64,000 bases of DNA from Janthinobacterium sp051380735 (GCF_051380735.1 NZ_JBNYXQ010000008.1:1-64000); one strand, 5' to 3'; positions 8,247 through 17,243 are shown, counted from the stretch's first letter. Notes: generated by a model from the sequence alone, not told the origin. Translations and numbers: made by a program.

Positions 8247-9128
8247 TCAGGCGGCCAGTGCCGAGCGCACACTGCCGCCAGCGCCGGCCAACAATGCTTG
8301 TGCCTGGTCTGTGGTAATTTTTTTTAACAAGGCAACAATCGCCACCTTGACATGAAACTGGCATTGCTCCAGCACGCTTCTTGCCTGCGCTTCATCTACG
8401 CCGGTGGCATGCATGGTCAGTCTGACGGCCCGCAAGATCAGCTTGGCGTTGGTCGGCTTCAAGTCTACCATCAAGTTTCCATAGGTTTTGTGCAAACCGA
8501 CCATCAGCGCACTGGAAATGGTATTGAGGGTGATTTTCTGCGCCGTGCCCGCTTTCAGACGGGTGCTGCCGGAGATCACTTCGTTGCCCGTGTCGAGCAC
8601 GATGCCATATTCGGCTTGCATGGCCACCGGCGCATCGACATTATTGGCAATCCCGACCGTCAGCGCACCAGCCCCACGCGCGGCGCGCAAGGCTCCCAGC
8701 ACATATGGCGTGGCGCCGGACGCGGCCAGCAGGAACACCACGTCGTTCGGCTGCGGTTGCAAGGCCAGCAGGTCGGCCGCACCCTGCGCCACATCGTCTT
8801 CCGCCCCTTCGACGGCCGCGAACATGGCGCCGGCACCGCCGGCAAGGATGGCCACGGCGCGATCAAGCGGCCAGGAAAAAGTCGGATGCAGCTCCACGCT
8901 GTCAAGCACACCAAGCCGGCCCGAGGTACCGGCGCCGACATACAAGAGCCGGCCACCGGCGGCGATACGGGGCAGGGCGGCGGTGATGGCTGAAGTGATC
9001 TGCGGCGAGGCCAGCCGTACGGCCTCGACGGCCCGGAACTGGTCATCGACCAGCGCGGCCACCAGCTGTTCGGCGGGATACAGATCGAGTTGCGCATGCT
9101 GCGTACTCGGGGTTTCAGTTTTTAACAT
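8247..9128 (-). CDS. murQ: N-acetylmuramic acid 6-phosphate etherase
   Basis: A 293-residue cytoplasmic enzyme that removes the lactyl ether of MurNAc-6-phosphate to give GlcNAc-6-phosphate, the committed step of MurNAc salvage. It has an SIS sugar-isomerase domain with the phosphate loop VGAGTSGRLGVLDSVE. The two glutamates that match E83 and E114 of E. coli MurQ are E79 (LDSVEL) and E110 (VEGAEDD), with the same 31-residue spacing. The length agrees with the family (about 298). It is the first structural gene after gntR (90 bp) and is followed by the permease. Confidence 0.95.
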   Translation of the reverse strand: MLKTETPSTQHAQLDLYPAEQLVAALVDDQFRAVEAVRLASPQITSAITAALPRIAAGGRLLYVGAGTSGRLGVLDSVELHPTFSWPLDRAVAILAGGAGAMFAAVEGAEDDVAQGAADLLALQPQPNDVVFLLAASGATPYVLGALRAARGAGALTVGIANNVDAPVAMQAEYGIVLDTGNEVISGSTRLKAGTAQKITLNTISSALMVGLHKTYGNLMVDLKPTNAKLILRAVRLTMHATGVDEAQARSVLEQCQFHVKVAIVALLKKITTDQAQALLAGAGGSVRSALAA

Positions 9129-9218
9129 GACTCATGGACATGGTTGAACGATGAAACCAGTTTAATACCGACCAGCACAGCCAGCCATGAAAGGATGGCG
9201 AACACGCATAACGGCAGA

Positions 9219-9959
9219 TTATGGGGCGCGGCGCATCTCCGCCACAAAGTCGTAATGATCGCTGCGGCAATACGAATGCGTGAGTTCCACCGCGACACCC
9301 GACTCCAGGTAGGCGAGGCGGGTAATGAACAGCACAGCCTGGCCGTCAGGCACGCCCAGCTGCGCGGCCAGCACGCCGGTGGCGTTCATGGCGCGGATAT
9401 GCTGCAGCGCGCGCACCGGCGACTTCCTGATCTGGGCCAGGTAGGCATACAAGGAGTCGCCCACGGCGGCCGGGTCCGGCACCACGCTGTAGGGCAATAC
9501 ACTGACCTCGTAGGCCATCACCACATCGTCGGCCAGGCGCAGGCGCTCCAGGCGCGCCACTTTGGTGTTTTGCGCCAGGCCCAGGCTCAGTTGTTCTTCG
9601 CTGCTGGCGATCACCACCTCGCGCTTGAGCCAGCGCGAACCGGCCCGGTAACCGCGTTGCTGCAATTGTTCCGAAAAGCTCGACAGGTTCGACAGTGGCT
9701 GCTCGATGCGCGGCGCAATATAGTTGCCCGAACCGCGGCGGCGCACGACGAGGCCCTGCTCGACCAGCTGGTCGATGGCCTTGCGCGCGGTGACCCGCGA
9801 GACGTCGAGCAATTCGGACAGGGTGCGTTCGGACGGCAGGGCCTGGTCTACCTGGTAGCGGCCATTGCGTACATCATCGCTCAGCTTGCGGGCGATCTGC
9901 ATATACAAAGGCGAATTGTCAGTTAAATCGACCTTGAGTTCCATGCTGGTCTGGCTCAT
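9219..9959 (-). CDS. GntR-family regulator with UTRA domain (NagR/DasR type)
   Basis: A 246-residue regulator. The N-terminal GntR winged helix spans about residues 12-80 (RTLSELLDVSRVTARKAIDQL is the HTH). A C-terminal UTRA ligand-binding domain spans about residues 100-240. Members of this HutC/NagR/DasR group sense amino sugar phosphates such as GlcN-6-P or GlcNAc-6-P. It heads the minus-strand murein salvage genes and diverges from the serine hydrolase gene, so it probably represses both directions until sugar phosphates build up. The ligand is inferred from family and context. Confidence 0.88.
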   Translation of the reverse strand: MSQTSMELKVDLTDNSPLYMQIARKLSDDVRNGRYQVDQALPSERTLSELLDVSRVTARKAIDQLVEQGLVVRRRGSGNYIAPRIEQPLSNLSSFSEQLQQRGYRAGSRWLKREVVIASSEEQLSLGLAQNTKVARLERLRLADDVVMAYEVSVLPYSVVPDPAAVGDSLYAYLAQIRKSPVRALQHIRAMNATGVLAAQLGVPDGQAVLFITRLAYLESGVAVELTHSYCRSDHYDFVAEMRRAP

Positions 9960-10196
9960 TACTGTTCTCCTAGTCTATCTAGTGTAATGGCGATGGCGCT
10001 TGCACGTGGTGCGCCGCCCGTGAATAAATGGAAAACAGGCATGAATAACGGCCATACGCTTTTAAAACACTGGTCTTTGAGTAATTCGCTAAAAGCATAA
10101 CTTGGAATTATAGACAAATAAGCACTTTTCATTGGCGCATTCCTGTTCCGCACTCTATGCTGGCCCATCATGGCAAGCGTGCTCAAGGAAAACGAC
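9960..10196. promoter_or_regulatory. Divergent promoter and operator region of the murein salvage locus
   Basis: This 237-bp AT-rich gap separates gntR (minus) and the serine hydrolase (plus). On the plus strand TTGGCG (10132-10137) and TATGCT (10156-10161), 18 bp apart, could drive the hydrolase. On the minus strand TATAAT (complement of 10107-10112) could be the gntR -10. Sequence resembling half sites of the NagR/DasR operator (ACTGGTCT, 10069-10076) and a partial dyad CTAGTCTATCTAGTG (9970-9984) next to the gntR start are candidate operators. A frame of 79 codons here has no coding character and was not called. Confidence 0.4.
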
Positions 10197-11522
10197 ATGA
10201 ATCAGGCAATGCTGCGATGGCTGGGCGGCTGGATGGGGGGATTGCTGCTCGGTAGCACGGCAATGGCGGCGGCAGGCAAGGTGGGCAACGTCAAGCTCGA
10301 CAATCAACTGGCGGCCATCGTCGGCGATGCGCGCCAGCCATTGGCCAGCCTGTCGGTGCTGGCGATACGCCATGGCCAGGCGGTGTACCAGCAGCAATTC
10401 GGCTATCGTTATCTGCCGGCGCAAGCGGAACAAAGCCTGCCTGTCACGCCCGATACGCTGTTTCGCATCGCCTCGGTCTCGAAAATGATGACCACTCTGG
10501 CCCTGATGCGGCTGGTGGAACAGCACAAGCTGCAACTGGACCAGGACGTCGGCATTTATCTTGGGTTTTCACTGCGCAACCCGCACTTTCCCAAACAGGC
10601 GGTCACCCTGCGCAGCCTGCTCAGCCATACCTCGTCGCTGCGCGACGCAGGCGGCTATTTCTGGGGCGCCGAGCGCAGCCTGCGCGATGTATTTACCGCT
10701 GGCGGCGACGCCATGTGGGCAGGCAATGCCGCACCGGGCCAGTACTTCAGCTATGCCAACCTGAACTGGGGCGTGATCGGCACGGTGATGGAAAAGGTCA
10801 CGGGCGAACGCTTCGACCACCTGATGCGGCGTTTGCTGCTGGCGCCGATGGGATTGCGCGGCGGCTATAACCCGGCAGAATTCTCGCCAGGCGAACTGAA
10901 CGACATCGCCACCCTGTACCGCAAGCGGCCAGCCGACAGCGAAACGTGGAACCCGAACGGCCCCTGGATTGCCCAGGCAGATGATGTGCGCCGCCAGGCG
11001 CCAGCCAAACCTGCAGGTATCGACCGCTATGTGATCGGCAGCAATGCCACCATCTTCAGCCCCACCGGCGGTTTGCGTATCTCGGCGGCGGACATGGGCA
11101 AGGTCATGCAGATGCTGCTGGCCGACGGACGCTATCAGGGCCAGCAGATACTGCAGCCGGCCAGCATCACGCTGATGTTTACCCGGCAATGGCAGCTGGC
11201 GGCGGATGGCGGCAATGGCGACAGCGATCAAGGACTGTTCCGTGCGTGGGGCCTGGGCAACCAGCAATTCGATGCGGATGGCGCACGCGGCAACGGGCTG
11301 GTGGCAAACGCGCATTTTTCCGCTGCCGGCCACCTCGGCGACGCCTATGGCCTGCTGTCCGCCTTTGTGCTCGACTTTGCCAACAAGAACGGCATGATTT
11401 ACCTGATAGGTGGCACCGGCAGCGATCCGGGCCAGCAGCGCGGCCCGCACACCGCGCTATCGCGGCCAGAAGAAGCGGTGCTCGACGCACTATACCATGG
11501 AGCGATTGTCAATCTTGAATAA
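10197..11522 (+). CDS. Periplasmic serine hydrolase, beta-lactamase class C fold
   Basis: A 441-residue exported protein of the beta-lactamase / PBP4* / CubicO family. The signal peptide is residues 1 to about 25 (MNQAMLRWLGGWMGG, then STAMAAA). The active-site motif SVSK places the nucleophile at S93 and the lysine at K96; YAN (from Y186) is the second motif. Both motifs are intact, so it is probably active as a D-alanyl peptidase or esterase. The start at 10197 has an AAGGAAA ribosome site, and an upstream in-frame ATG at 10170 does not. Divergence from gntR links it to the murein salvage locus. A true beta-lactamase role cannot be excluded, but the length and locus argue for a peptidoglycan peptide function. 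Confidence 0.8.
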   Translation: MNQAMLRWLGGWMGGLLLGSTAMAAAGKVGNVKLDNQLAAIVGDARQPLASLSVLAIRHGQAVYQQQFGYRYLPAQAEQSLPVTPDTLFRIASVSKMMTTLALMRLVEQHKLQLDQDVGIYLGFSLRNPHFPKQAVTLRSLLSHTSSLRDAGGYFWGAERSLRDVFTAGGDAMWAGNAAPGQYFSYANLNWGVIGTVMEKVTGERFDHLMRRLLLAPMGLRGGYNPAEFSPGELNDIATLYRKRPADSETWNPNGPWIAQADDVRRQAPAKPAGIDRYVIGSNATIFSPTGGLRISAADMGKVMQMLLADGRYQGQQILQPASITLMFTRQWQLAADGGNGDSDQGLFRAWGLGNQQFDADGARGNGLVANAHFSAAGHLGDAYGLLSAFVLDFANKNGMIYLIGGTGSDPGQQRGPHTALSRPEEAVLDALYHGAIVNLE

Positions 11523-11653
11523 TTCGCACCAAATCAGTGCATTCCTGCAAGTTATGGCTGCACCATGATGTTTCATTAGCCCGCCCCGTACGCACCCTCT
11601 AAGCTCTTACCGAATGCTCCCCTCCCATGGGAGTACCTACGCAGCGAGGCAGC

Positions 11654-12904
11654 ATGCAGCAACAACAAGTCATCATCATCGGTGGCGGCGTCGTCGGCCT
11701 GACGTCGGCCTGGTGGCTGGCCGAGGCCGGCTACAAAGTCACGCTGCTGGAACGCAACGAACAGGTCGGCACCGCCGCCAGCTACCGCAATGGCGGACAA
11801 CTCAGCTATCGCTACGTGGCGCCGCTGGCGGACGCCGGCGTGCCCCTGAAAGCGCTGCAATGGCTGCTGCAAAAAGATGGTCCGCTGCGTTTTCGCCCGG
11901 AAGCCGACTGGCGCCAGTGGCGCTGGATGGCCAGCTTTTTACGCAACTGCAATGCCGCCAGCAACGCCCGCACCACCGCCAAGCTGCTGGAATTGGGCGA
12001 ACTGAGCCGCGCTGGCATGGCCCAGCTGGAGGCAACGGTACCGCCGCAAACCTATGCCTGGCGCGATGCGGGCAAGTTGATCGTCTACCGTTCACCGGCC
12101 ATTTTCCAGCGCGCCGTGGCCCGCCCCGAATCGGAAGAGGCACGCCTGGTGCTGACGCCGGCACAGGCCGTGCAGCGCGAGCCGGCCCTGGCCGCGCTGC
12201 AACAGTCGCTCGCTGGCGCCATCTTTACTGAAGGCGAAGCGGTGGCCGATTGCCACGCGTTTTGCCTGGCACTTGAAGCGCGGCTGCGGCAGCATCCGAA
12301 TTGCGCGCTGCTGCTCAAGGGCGAAGCCCACAAATTGGTGATGCTCAACGGCAAGGTGGCAGGCGTCGAAACCAGCCTGGGCCTGCTGGGCGCCGACCAG
12401 TACGTGCTGGCAGCTGGTATCCAGAGCCGCGACCTGGCCGCCACGGCCGGCATCTATCTGCCGCTGTATCCGCTGAAGGGCTACAGCCTGACGGCCCCCG
12501 TGCGCGTGCAAGACCTGGCGCCCGCGATCAGCATTACCGACTTCGAGCGCAAGGTGCTGTATGCGCGCATCGGCAGCAGCTTGCGCGTGGCGGCCATGGT
12601 CGACATGGTGGGCGCCGATGCCAGTATCACGCCAGAGCGCATTGCCGGCCTCAAACGGCTGGCGCGCGAGGCCATGCCGCAGGCGGCAGATTACGAGCAG
12701 GCGACGGCCTGGGCCGGCTTGCGGCCCGCCACGCCCAACAGCGCGCCGCTGGTGGGCGCCAGTAAGTACGCCAACTTGTGGCTGAACGTGGGCCACGGCC
12801 CGCTGGGCTTTACCTTTGCGGCCGGCACGGCGCGCATCCTGGCTGATCTGATGGCCGGCAAGGCGCCGCCATTTGCGCTGGACTTTCTTCAGCCGCGCCG
12901 CTAG
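11654..12904 (+). CDS. dadA: D-amino acid dehydrogenase (DadA-like FAD oxidoreductase)
   Basis: A 416-residue FAD-dependent oxidoreductase of the DAO family. The N-terminal dinucleotide motif is VIIIGGGVVGLTSAW, followed by the DadA block SYRNGGQLSYRYVAPLADAG. The C-terminal GLRPATPNSAPLVG and NVGHGPLGFTFAAGTAR are also typical. It oxidises D-amino acids such as D-alanine to keto acids and ammonia and passes electrons to the respiratory chain. The start at 11654 is chosen because the flavin motif begins five residues later; an ATG at 11627 would add nine residues. It follows the serine hydrolase by 131 bp. In this locus it may consume the D-alanine released by the dipeptidase and the hydrolase. 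Confidence 0.87.
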   Translation: MQQQQVIIIGGGVVGLTSAWWLAEAGYKVTLLERNEQVGTAASYRNGGQLSYRYVAPLADAGVPLKALQWLLQKDGPLRFRPEADWRQWRWMASFLRNCNAASNARTTAKLLELGELSRAGMAQLEATVPPQTYAWRDAGKLIVYRSPAIFQRAVARPESEEARLVLTPAQAVQREPALAALQQSLAGAIFTEGEAVADCHAFCLALEARLRQHPNCALLLKGEAHKLVMLNGKVAGVETSLGLLGADQYVLAAGIQSRDLAATAGIYLPLYPLKGYSLTAPVRVQDLAPAISITDFERKVLYARIGSSLRVAAMVDMVGADASITPERIAGLKRLAREAMPQAADYEQATAWAGLRPATPNSAPLVGASKYANLWLNVGHGPLGFTFAAGTARILADLMAGKAPPFALDFLQPRR

Positions 12905-12967
12905 CAGTCACGTGCCTGTCCCTTATGGCGGATAATTGCGGAACTTTCCGCTCTTGCCGTCTATCGC

Positions 12968-13420
12968 ATGTCCACAACCTCGAAATCCGTTGCCTGCCCC
13001 TGTGGCGGCGGCGCCTATGCCACTTGCTGCGGCCCGTATATCGCGGGCAGCGCCCTGCCGCCCACGGCCGAAGTCCTGATGCGCTCGCGCTATACGGCGT
13101 TTACCTTGCGCGACGAGCCGTATCTGCGCACCACCTGGCACGCCAGCACCTGCCCGGGCGACGCATTATTTGCCGAAGAAGAAAAAGTCCAGTGGCTGGG
13201 ACTTGAGGTAAAATCTGGTTTACGTTTACGTCAACGTAAAGCAGAATCTGCCGATCAGGCCGAAGAGATCAACCGCGATACCGTCGAATTCGTGGCCCGC
13301 TACAAGGTCGGGGGCCGCGCCCACCGCCTGCATGAAGTGAGTCGCTTCGTGCGCGAATCCGGCAAGGGCGGCGATGGCACCCTGCGCTGGTTTTATCTCG
13401 ACGGCAGTTTTCCCGAATAG
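12968..13420 (+). CDS. ychJ: YchJ-like SEC-C motif protein (UPF0225)
   Basis: A 150-residue protein of the UPF0225/YchJ family. The N-terminus has the SEC-C-type cysteine cluster CPCGGGAYATCCGPYI, likely to bind zinc, followed by the block EVLMRSRYTAFTL that is conserved in the family. The C-terminal part is an NTF2-like fold (YLDGSF near the end). The biochemical role of YchJ is not known to me. It stands between dadA (64 bp upstream) and the leucine degradation genes (40 bp downstream) and is probably not part of either pathway. Confidence 0.85.
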   Translation: MSTTSKSVACPCGGGAYATCCGPYIAGSALPPTAEVLMRSRYTAFTLRDEPYLRTTWHASTCPGDALFAEEEKVQWLGLEVKSGLRLRQRKAESADQAEEINRDTVEFVARYKVGGRAHRLHEVSRFVRESGKGGDGTLRWFYLDGSFPE

Positions 13421-13460
13421 CGCGACCCGAGAGACCGGGCGATAATAAAAAGGAACCGCA

Positions 13461-15083
13461 ATGCCGCACATCGAAAGCAAACTCAATCCGCGCAGCGACG
13501 ATTTCAAGGCCAATGTGGCCGCCATGCAAGCCATCGTCGACGATTTGCGCGACAAGGTGGAGAAAATCGCGGCCGGTGGCGGCGAGGCGGCTGCCGCCAA
13601 GCACCTGGCGCGCGGCAAGCTGCTGCCGCGCGACCGGGTGCAGATGCTGCTCGATCCCGGCACGCCGTTTCTCGAGTTTTCGCAGATGGCGGCCTACGCC
13701 ATGTACCGGGACGCCAACGGCTTTGACGCGGCCCCAAGTGCAGGCATCATCACCGGCATCGGCCGGGTCTCGGGCCAGGAATGCGTAATCGTCTGCAATG
13801 ACGCCACCGTCAAGGGCGGCACTTACTACCCGATGACGGTGAAAAAACATTTGCGGGCGCAGGAAATCGCCGACCAGAACAATCTGCCGTGCATCTACCT
13901 GGTCGACTCGGGCGGCGCCAACCTGCCCAACCAGGACGATGTATTCCCCGACCGCGACCATTTCGGCCGCATCTTCTACAACCAGGCCAATTTGTCGGCC
14001 AAGGGGATTCCGCAAATCGCCGTGGTGATGGGTTCGTGCACCGCCGGCGGCGCCTATGTGCCGGCCATGAGCGATGAGTCGATCATCGTCAAGGAACAGG
14101 GCACGATTTTCCTCGGCGGCCCGCCGTTGGTGAAAGCGGCCACCGGCGAAGTGGTGACGGCCGAAGACCTGGGCGGCGGCGACGTGCATACGCGCCTGTC
14201 CGGCGTGGTCGACCACCTGGCGCAGAATGACCTGCATGCGCTGTCACTGGCGCGCACCATCGTCTCTAACCTGAACCGCACGAAACCGCAGCAGATGGCG
14301 CTGCGCGAGTCGATGGAACCGCACTACCCGCCACAGGAACTGTATGGCGTGATTCCGGTCGATACGCGCAAGCCGTTCGACGTGCGCGAAGTCATCGCCC
14401 GCATCGTCGACGCCAGCGAATTCGACGAATTCAAGGCCCGCTACGGCACCACGCTGATCTGCGGCTTTGCGCATATCCATGGCATCAAGGTCGGCATTAT
14501 CGCCAACAACGGCATCCTGTTTTCCGAGTCGGCACTGAAGGGCACGCACTTTATCGAACTGTGCTGCCAGCGCAAGATCCCGCTGGTATTTTTGCAAAAT
14601 ATTACCGGCTTCATGGTCGGCCGCAAATACGAAAACGAGGGCATCGCGCGCAACGGCGCCAAGATGGTCACCGCAGTGGCGACGGCAGCGGTGCCGAAAT
14701 TTACCGTGATTATCGGCGGCAGTTTCGGCGCCGGCAACTACGGCATGTGCGGCCGCGCGTTTTCGCCGCGCTTCATGTGGATGTGGCCCAATGCGCGCAT
14801 TTCTGTGATGGGTGGCGACCAGGCCGCGTCGGTGCTGGCCACCGTCAAGCGCGACGGCATCGAGGGCAAGGGCGGCGCCTGGAGCGCGGACGAGGAAGCG
14901 GCTTTCAAGCAGCCGATCAAGGACCAGTACGAACACCAGGGCCACCCCTACTACGCCACCGCGCGCCTGTGGGACGATGGCGTGATCGATCCGGCCGACA
15001 CCCGCATGGTGCTGGGCCTGGGCCTGTCGGCCGCGCTGAACGCGGAAATCCCCGAGACGAAGTTCGGCGTGTTTCGTATGTAA
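13461..15083 (+). CDS. liuB: Methylcrotonyl-CoA carboxylase, carboxyltransferase (beta) subunit
   Basis: A 540-residue carboxyltransferase that moves CO2 from carboxybiotin to 3-methylcrotonyl-CoA in leucine breakdown. The two crotonase-fold halves are visible: PCIYLVDSGGANLPNQ and GSCTAGGAYVPAMSDE in the N-half, and PLVFLQNITGFMVGRKYE with GGSFGAGNYGMCGRAF in the C-half. These match MCC beta (about 535 residues) better than propionyl-CoA carboxylase. A ribosome site AAGGAA precedes the ATG. The next gene is the hydratase (22 bp). The isovaleryl-CoA dehydrogenase gene (liuA) that usually comes just before is absent here; ychJ takes that place. Confidence 0.95.
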   Translation: MPHIESKLNPRSDDFKANVAAMQAIVDDLRDKVEKIAAGGGEAAAAKHLARGKLLPRDRVQMLLDPGTPFLEFSQMAAYAMYRDANGFDAAPSAGIITGIGRVSGQECVIVCNDATVKGGTYYPMTVKKHLRAQEIADQNNLPCIYLVDSGGANLPNQDDVFPDRDHFGRIFYNQANLSAKGIPQIAVVMGSCTAGGAYVPAMSDESIIVKEQGTIFLGGPPLVKAATGEVVTAEDLGGGDVHTRLSGVVDHLAQNDLHALSLARTIVSNLNRTKPQQMALRESMEPHYPPQELYGVIPVDTRKPFDVREVIARIVDASEFDEFKARYGTTLICGFAHIHGIKVGIIANNGILFSESALKGTHFIELCCQRKIPLVFLQNITGFMVGRKYENEGIARNGAKMVTAVATAAVPKFTVIIGGSFGAGNYGMCGRAFSPRFMWMWPNARISVMGGDQAASVLATVKRDGIEGKGGAWSADEEAAFKQPIKDQYEHQGHPYYATARLWDDGVIDPADTRMVLGLGLSAALNAEIPETKFGVFRM

Positions 15084-15105
15084 CCAGGATGTAAGTGAGA
15101 AGAAA

Positions 15106-15894
15106 ATGGAATTTGAAACCCTGAAACTGGTCATCGAAGGCAATGTCGCGACCGTGACCCTGAACCGCCCCGATGTGCGCAACGCCTTCAACGAGACCAC
15201 GATCGCCGAACTGGCGCGCGCCTTCGAGGGCCTGGGCCGCAGCGACATGGTGCGTGCCATCGTGCTGGCCGCGAACGGCCCGGCCTTTTGCGCCGGTGCC
15301 GACCTGCACTGGATGAAGAAGATGGCCGGCTACACGCATGCCGAAAACCAGGCCGACGCGCTGCAGCTGGCACAGATGCTGCGCACGATTTATACCTGCC
15401 CGAAGCCGGTGGTGGCCAAGGTCCAGGGCGACTGTTATGCCGGCGGCATGGGCTTGGTGGCCGCATGCGATATCATCCTGGCTGCAGAAGAGGTGCAATT
15501 CTGCCTGAGCGAAGTGCGGCTGGGCCTGATCCCGGCCACCATTTCACCGTATGTCATCAAGGCCATGGGCGAACAGGCGGCGCGCCGCTACTTTATCTCT
15601 GCCGAGCGATTTTCCGCCCACGAAGCGCTGCGCATCGGCTTTGCCCACGAGGTAGTCGCGCTCGATGCACTGGACGCGAAAACCGCCGAAGTGCTGAAAG
15701 CGCTGACCGGCAACAGCCCGCACGCGGTGGCACAAGCGAAGACGCTGGTGCGCGAGATCGCCGGCCAGCCGGTGACCGATGCGCTGCTGCAAGACACCGC
15801 CGAACGCATCGCGCAGATCCGCGCTTCGGAACAGGGGCGCGAGGGCGTGCAATCCTTCCTGGACAAGCGCAAGCCGGGTTGGCTCATGGGCTAA
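15106..15894 (+). CDS. liuC: Methylglutaconyl-CoA hydratase (enoyl-CoA hydratase family)
   Basis: A 262-residue crotonase-family enzyme. The oxyanion-hole blocks are AFCAGADLHWMKKMAGYT and GDCYAGGMGLVAACDII, and the catalytic glutamate region is FCLSEVRLGLIPATISPYV, which is close to known methylglutaconyl-CoA hydratases. It hydrates 3-methylglutaconyl-CoA to HMG-CoA. It is 22 bp downstream of liuB and 19 bp upstream of bioA, so the biotin genes are probably read from the same transcript. Confidence 0.92.
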   Translation: MEFETLKLVIEGNVATVTLNRPDVRNAFNETTIAELARAFEGLGRSDMVRAIVLAANGPAFCAGADLHWMKKMAGYTHAENQADALQLAQMLRTIYTCPKPVVAKVQGDCYAGGMGLVAACDIILAAEEVQFCLSEVRLGLIPATISPYVIKAMGEQAARRYFISAERFSAHEALRIGFAHEVVALDALDAKTAEVLKALTGNSPHAVAQAKTLVREIAGQPVTDALLQDTAERIAQIRASEQGREGVQSFLDKRKPGWLMG

Positions 15895-15913
15895 CAAAAT
15901 AATTGGAGCAGGT

Positions 15914-17242
15914 TTGAAATCAGAAAAACAATCGGCATGGGTCGAACGCAGCCTGCGCAGCGTGTGGCATCCGTGCACGCAGATGCAGCATCATGAGTCA
16001 GTGCCTCTGATCCCGGTCAGCCATGGCCGCGGCGCCTGGCTGTACGACCATGACGGCCGGCGCTACCTGGACGCCATCAGCTCGTGGTGGGTAAACCTGT
16101 TCGGCCATGCCAATCCGCGCATCAATGCGCAACTGAAGGACCAGCTGGACCGGCTGGAACACGCCATGCTGGCCGGTTTTACGCACGAACCGGTAATTGA
16201 ACTGTCGGAAAAACTGTCGGCCCTGACCGGCGGCGTGCTCGGTCACAGCTTCTATGCGTCCGATGGCGCCTCGGCCGTGGAAATCGCTCTGAAAATGAGT
16301 TTTCATGCGTGGCGCAACAGTGGCAAGAGTGAAAAACAGGAATTCGTTTGCCTCAAGGGCAGCTACCACGGCGAGACCATCGGCGCACTGGCCGTCACCG
16401 ACGTGGCGCTGTTCAAGGACGCCTACGGCCCGCTGCTGCGCGCCACGCAGACGGTGATGTCGCCGGACTTCCGCCAGGCGCACGACGGCGAAACGGCGCA
16501 GGACGTGGCCAGGCGCGCCGCAGCCGAGGTGGAGCAGCTGTTCCAGCAAAAAGCCGGCAAGATCGCCGCCGTCATCATTGAGCCTCTGGTGCAGTGCGCG
16601 ACCGGCATGGCCATGCACGACCCACTGTATCTGTCGCTGGTGCGCGAGCTGTGCGACCGCCATCAGGTGCATCTGATCCTCGACGAAATCGCTGTTGGCT
16701 GCGGCCGTACCGGTACCTTTTTTGCGTGCGAACAGGCCGGCATCTGGCCCGATTTCGTGTGCCTGTCCAAAGGCATCAGCGGCGGCTACCTGCCGCTGTC
16801 CCTGGTGATGACGCGCGAAGATATCTACCAGGCCTTTTACAGCACCGATATGCGCCGCGGCTTTTTGCATTCGCATTCTTACACCGGCAATCCGCTGGCC
16901 TGCCGCGCCGCGCTTGCCACGCTGGCCATTTTTGAAGAAGACGAGGTGCTGGTGAATAACCGGCTGCGCGCCGACAAGATCACGCAGGCACTCATGCCGC
17001 TGGCGCAGCACGACAGAGTGCGCCACTTCCGGCAGCAGGGCATGATCTGGGCGTTTGATGCAGTCGATGCCACGCCGGACTTTTCACGCCGCTTTTTCAG
17101 CACCGCGCTCGAACATGAACTCCTGATGCGCCCGATCGGCTCCACCGTCTACCTGATGCCGCCGTATATCCTCGACGACGAACAGATAGCCGGCGTGGGC
17201 AAGCAGATGCTGGCCGTGTTCAACCATGTGATGGGGGCTTGA
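15914..17242 (+). CDS. bioA: Adenosylmethionine-8-amino-7-oxononanoate aminotransferase
   Basis: A 442-residue PLP enzyme of class III aminotransferases that makes 7,8-diaminopelargonate with SAM as amino donor. The N-terminal WHPCTQM and DAISSWWVNLFGH are BioA signatures, and the PLP lysine is in CLSKGISGGYLPLS. The start is a TTG at 15914 (first residues MKSEKQSAWVERS), preceded by GGAG; an in-frame ATG at 15779 lies deep inside liuC and is not credible. It is followed by bioF after one base. It is the first gene of a complete bioA-F-D-B set between the two MCC subunit genes. Confidence 0.94.
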   Translation: MKSEKQSAWVERSLRSVWHPCTQMQHHESVPLIPVSHGRGAWLYDHDGRRYLDAISSWWVNLFGHANPRINAQLKDQLDRLEHAMLAGFTHEPVIELSEKLSALTGGVLGHSFYASDGASAVEIALKMSFHAWRNSGKSEKQEFVCLKGSYHGETIGALAVTDVALFKDAYGPLLRATQTVMSPDFRQAHDGETAQDVARRAAAEVEQLFQQKAGKIAAVIIEPLVQCATGMAMHDPLYLSLVRELCDRHQVHLILDEIAVGCGRTGTFFACEQAGIWPDFVCLSKGISGGYLPLSLVMTREDIYQAFYSTDMRRGFLHSHSYTGNPLACRAALATLAIFEEDEVLVNNRLRADKITQALMPLAQHDRVRHFRQQGMIWAFDAVDATPDFSRRFFSTALEHELLMRPIGSTVYLMPPYILDDEQIAGVGKQMLAVFNHVMGA

Positions 17243-17243
17243 A

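Noticed and set aside
9959..10198. A 79-codon minus-strand frame between gntR and the serine hydrolase
   Set aside because: The region is AT-rich with promoter and operator-like sites. The product has no family likeness and would overlap the hydrolase start.
10197..11522. Serine hydrolase as an AmpC beta-lactamase with LysR as AmpR
   Set aside because: The protein is longer than AmpC and the lysR gene is 7 kb away and coupled to a dipeptidase; the divergent regulator is GntR-type.
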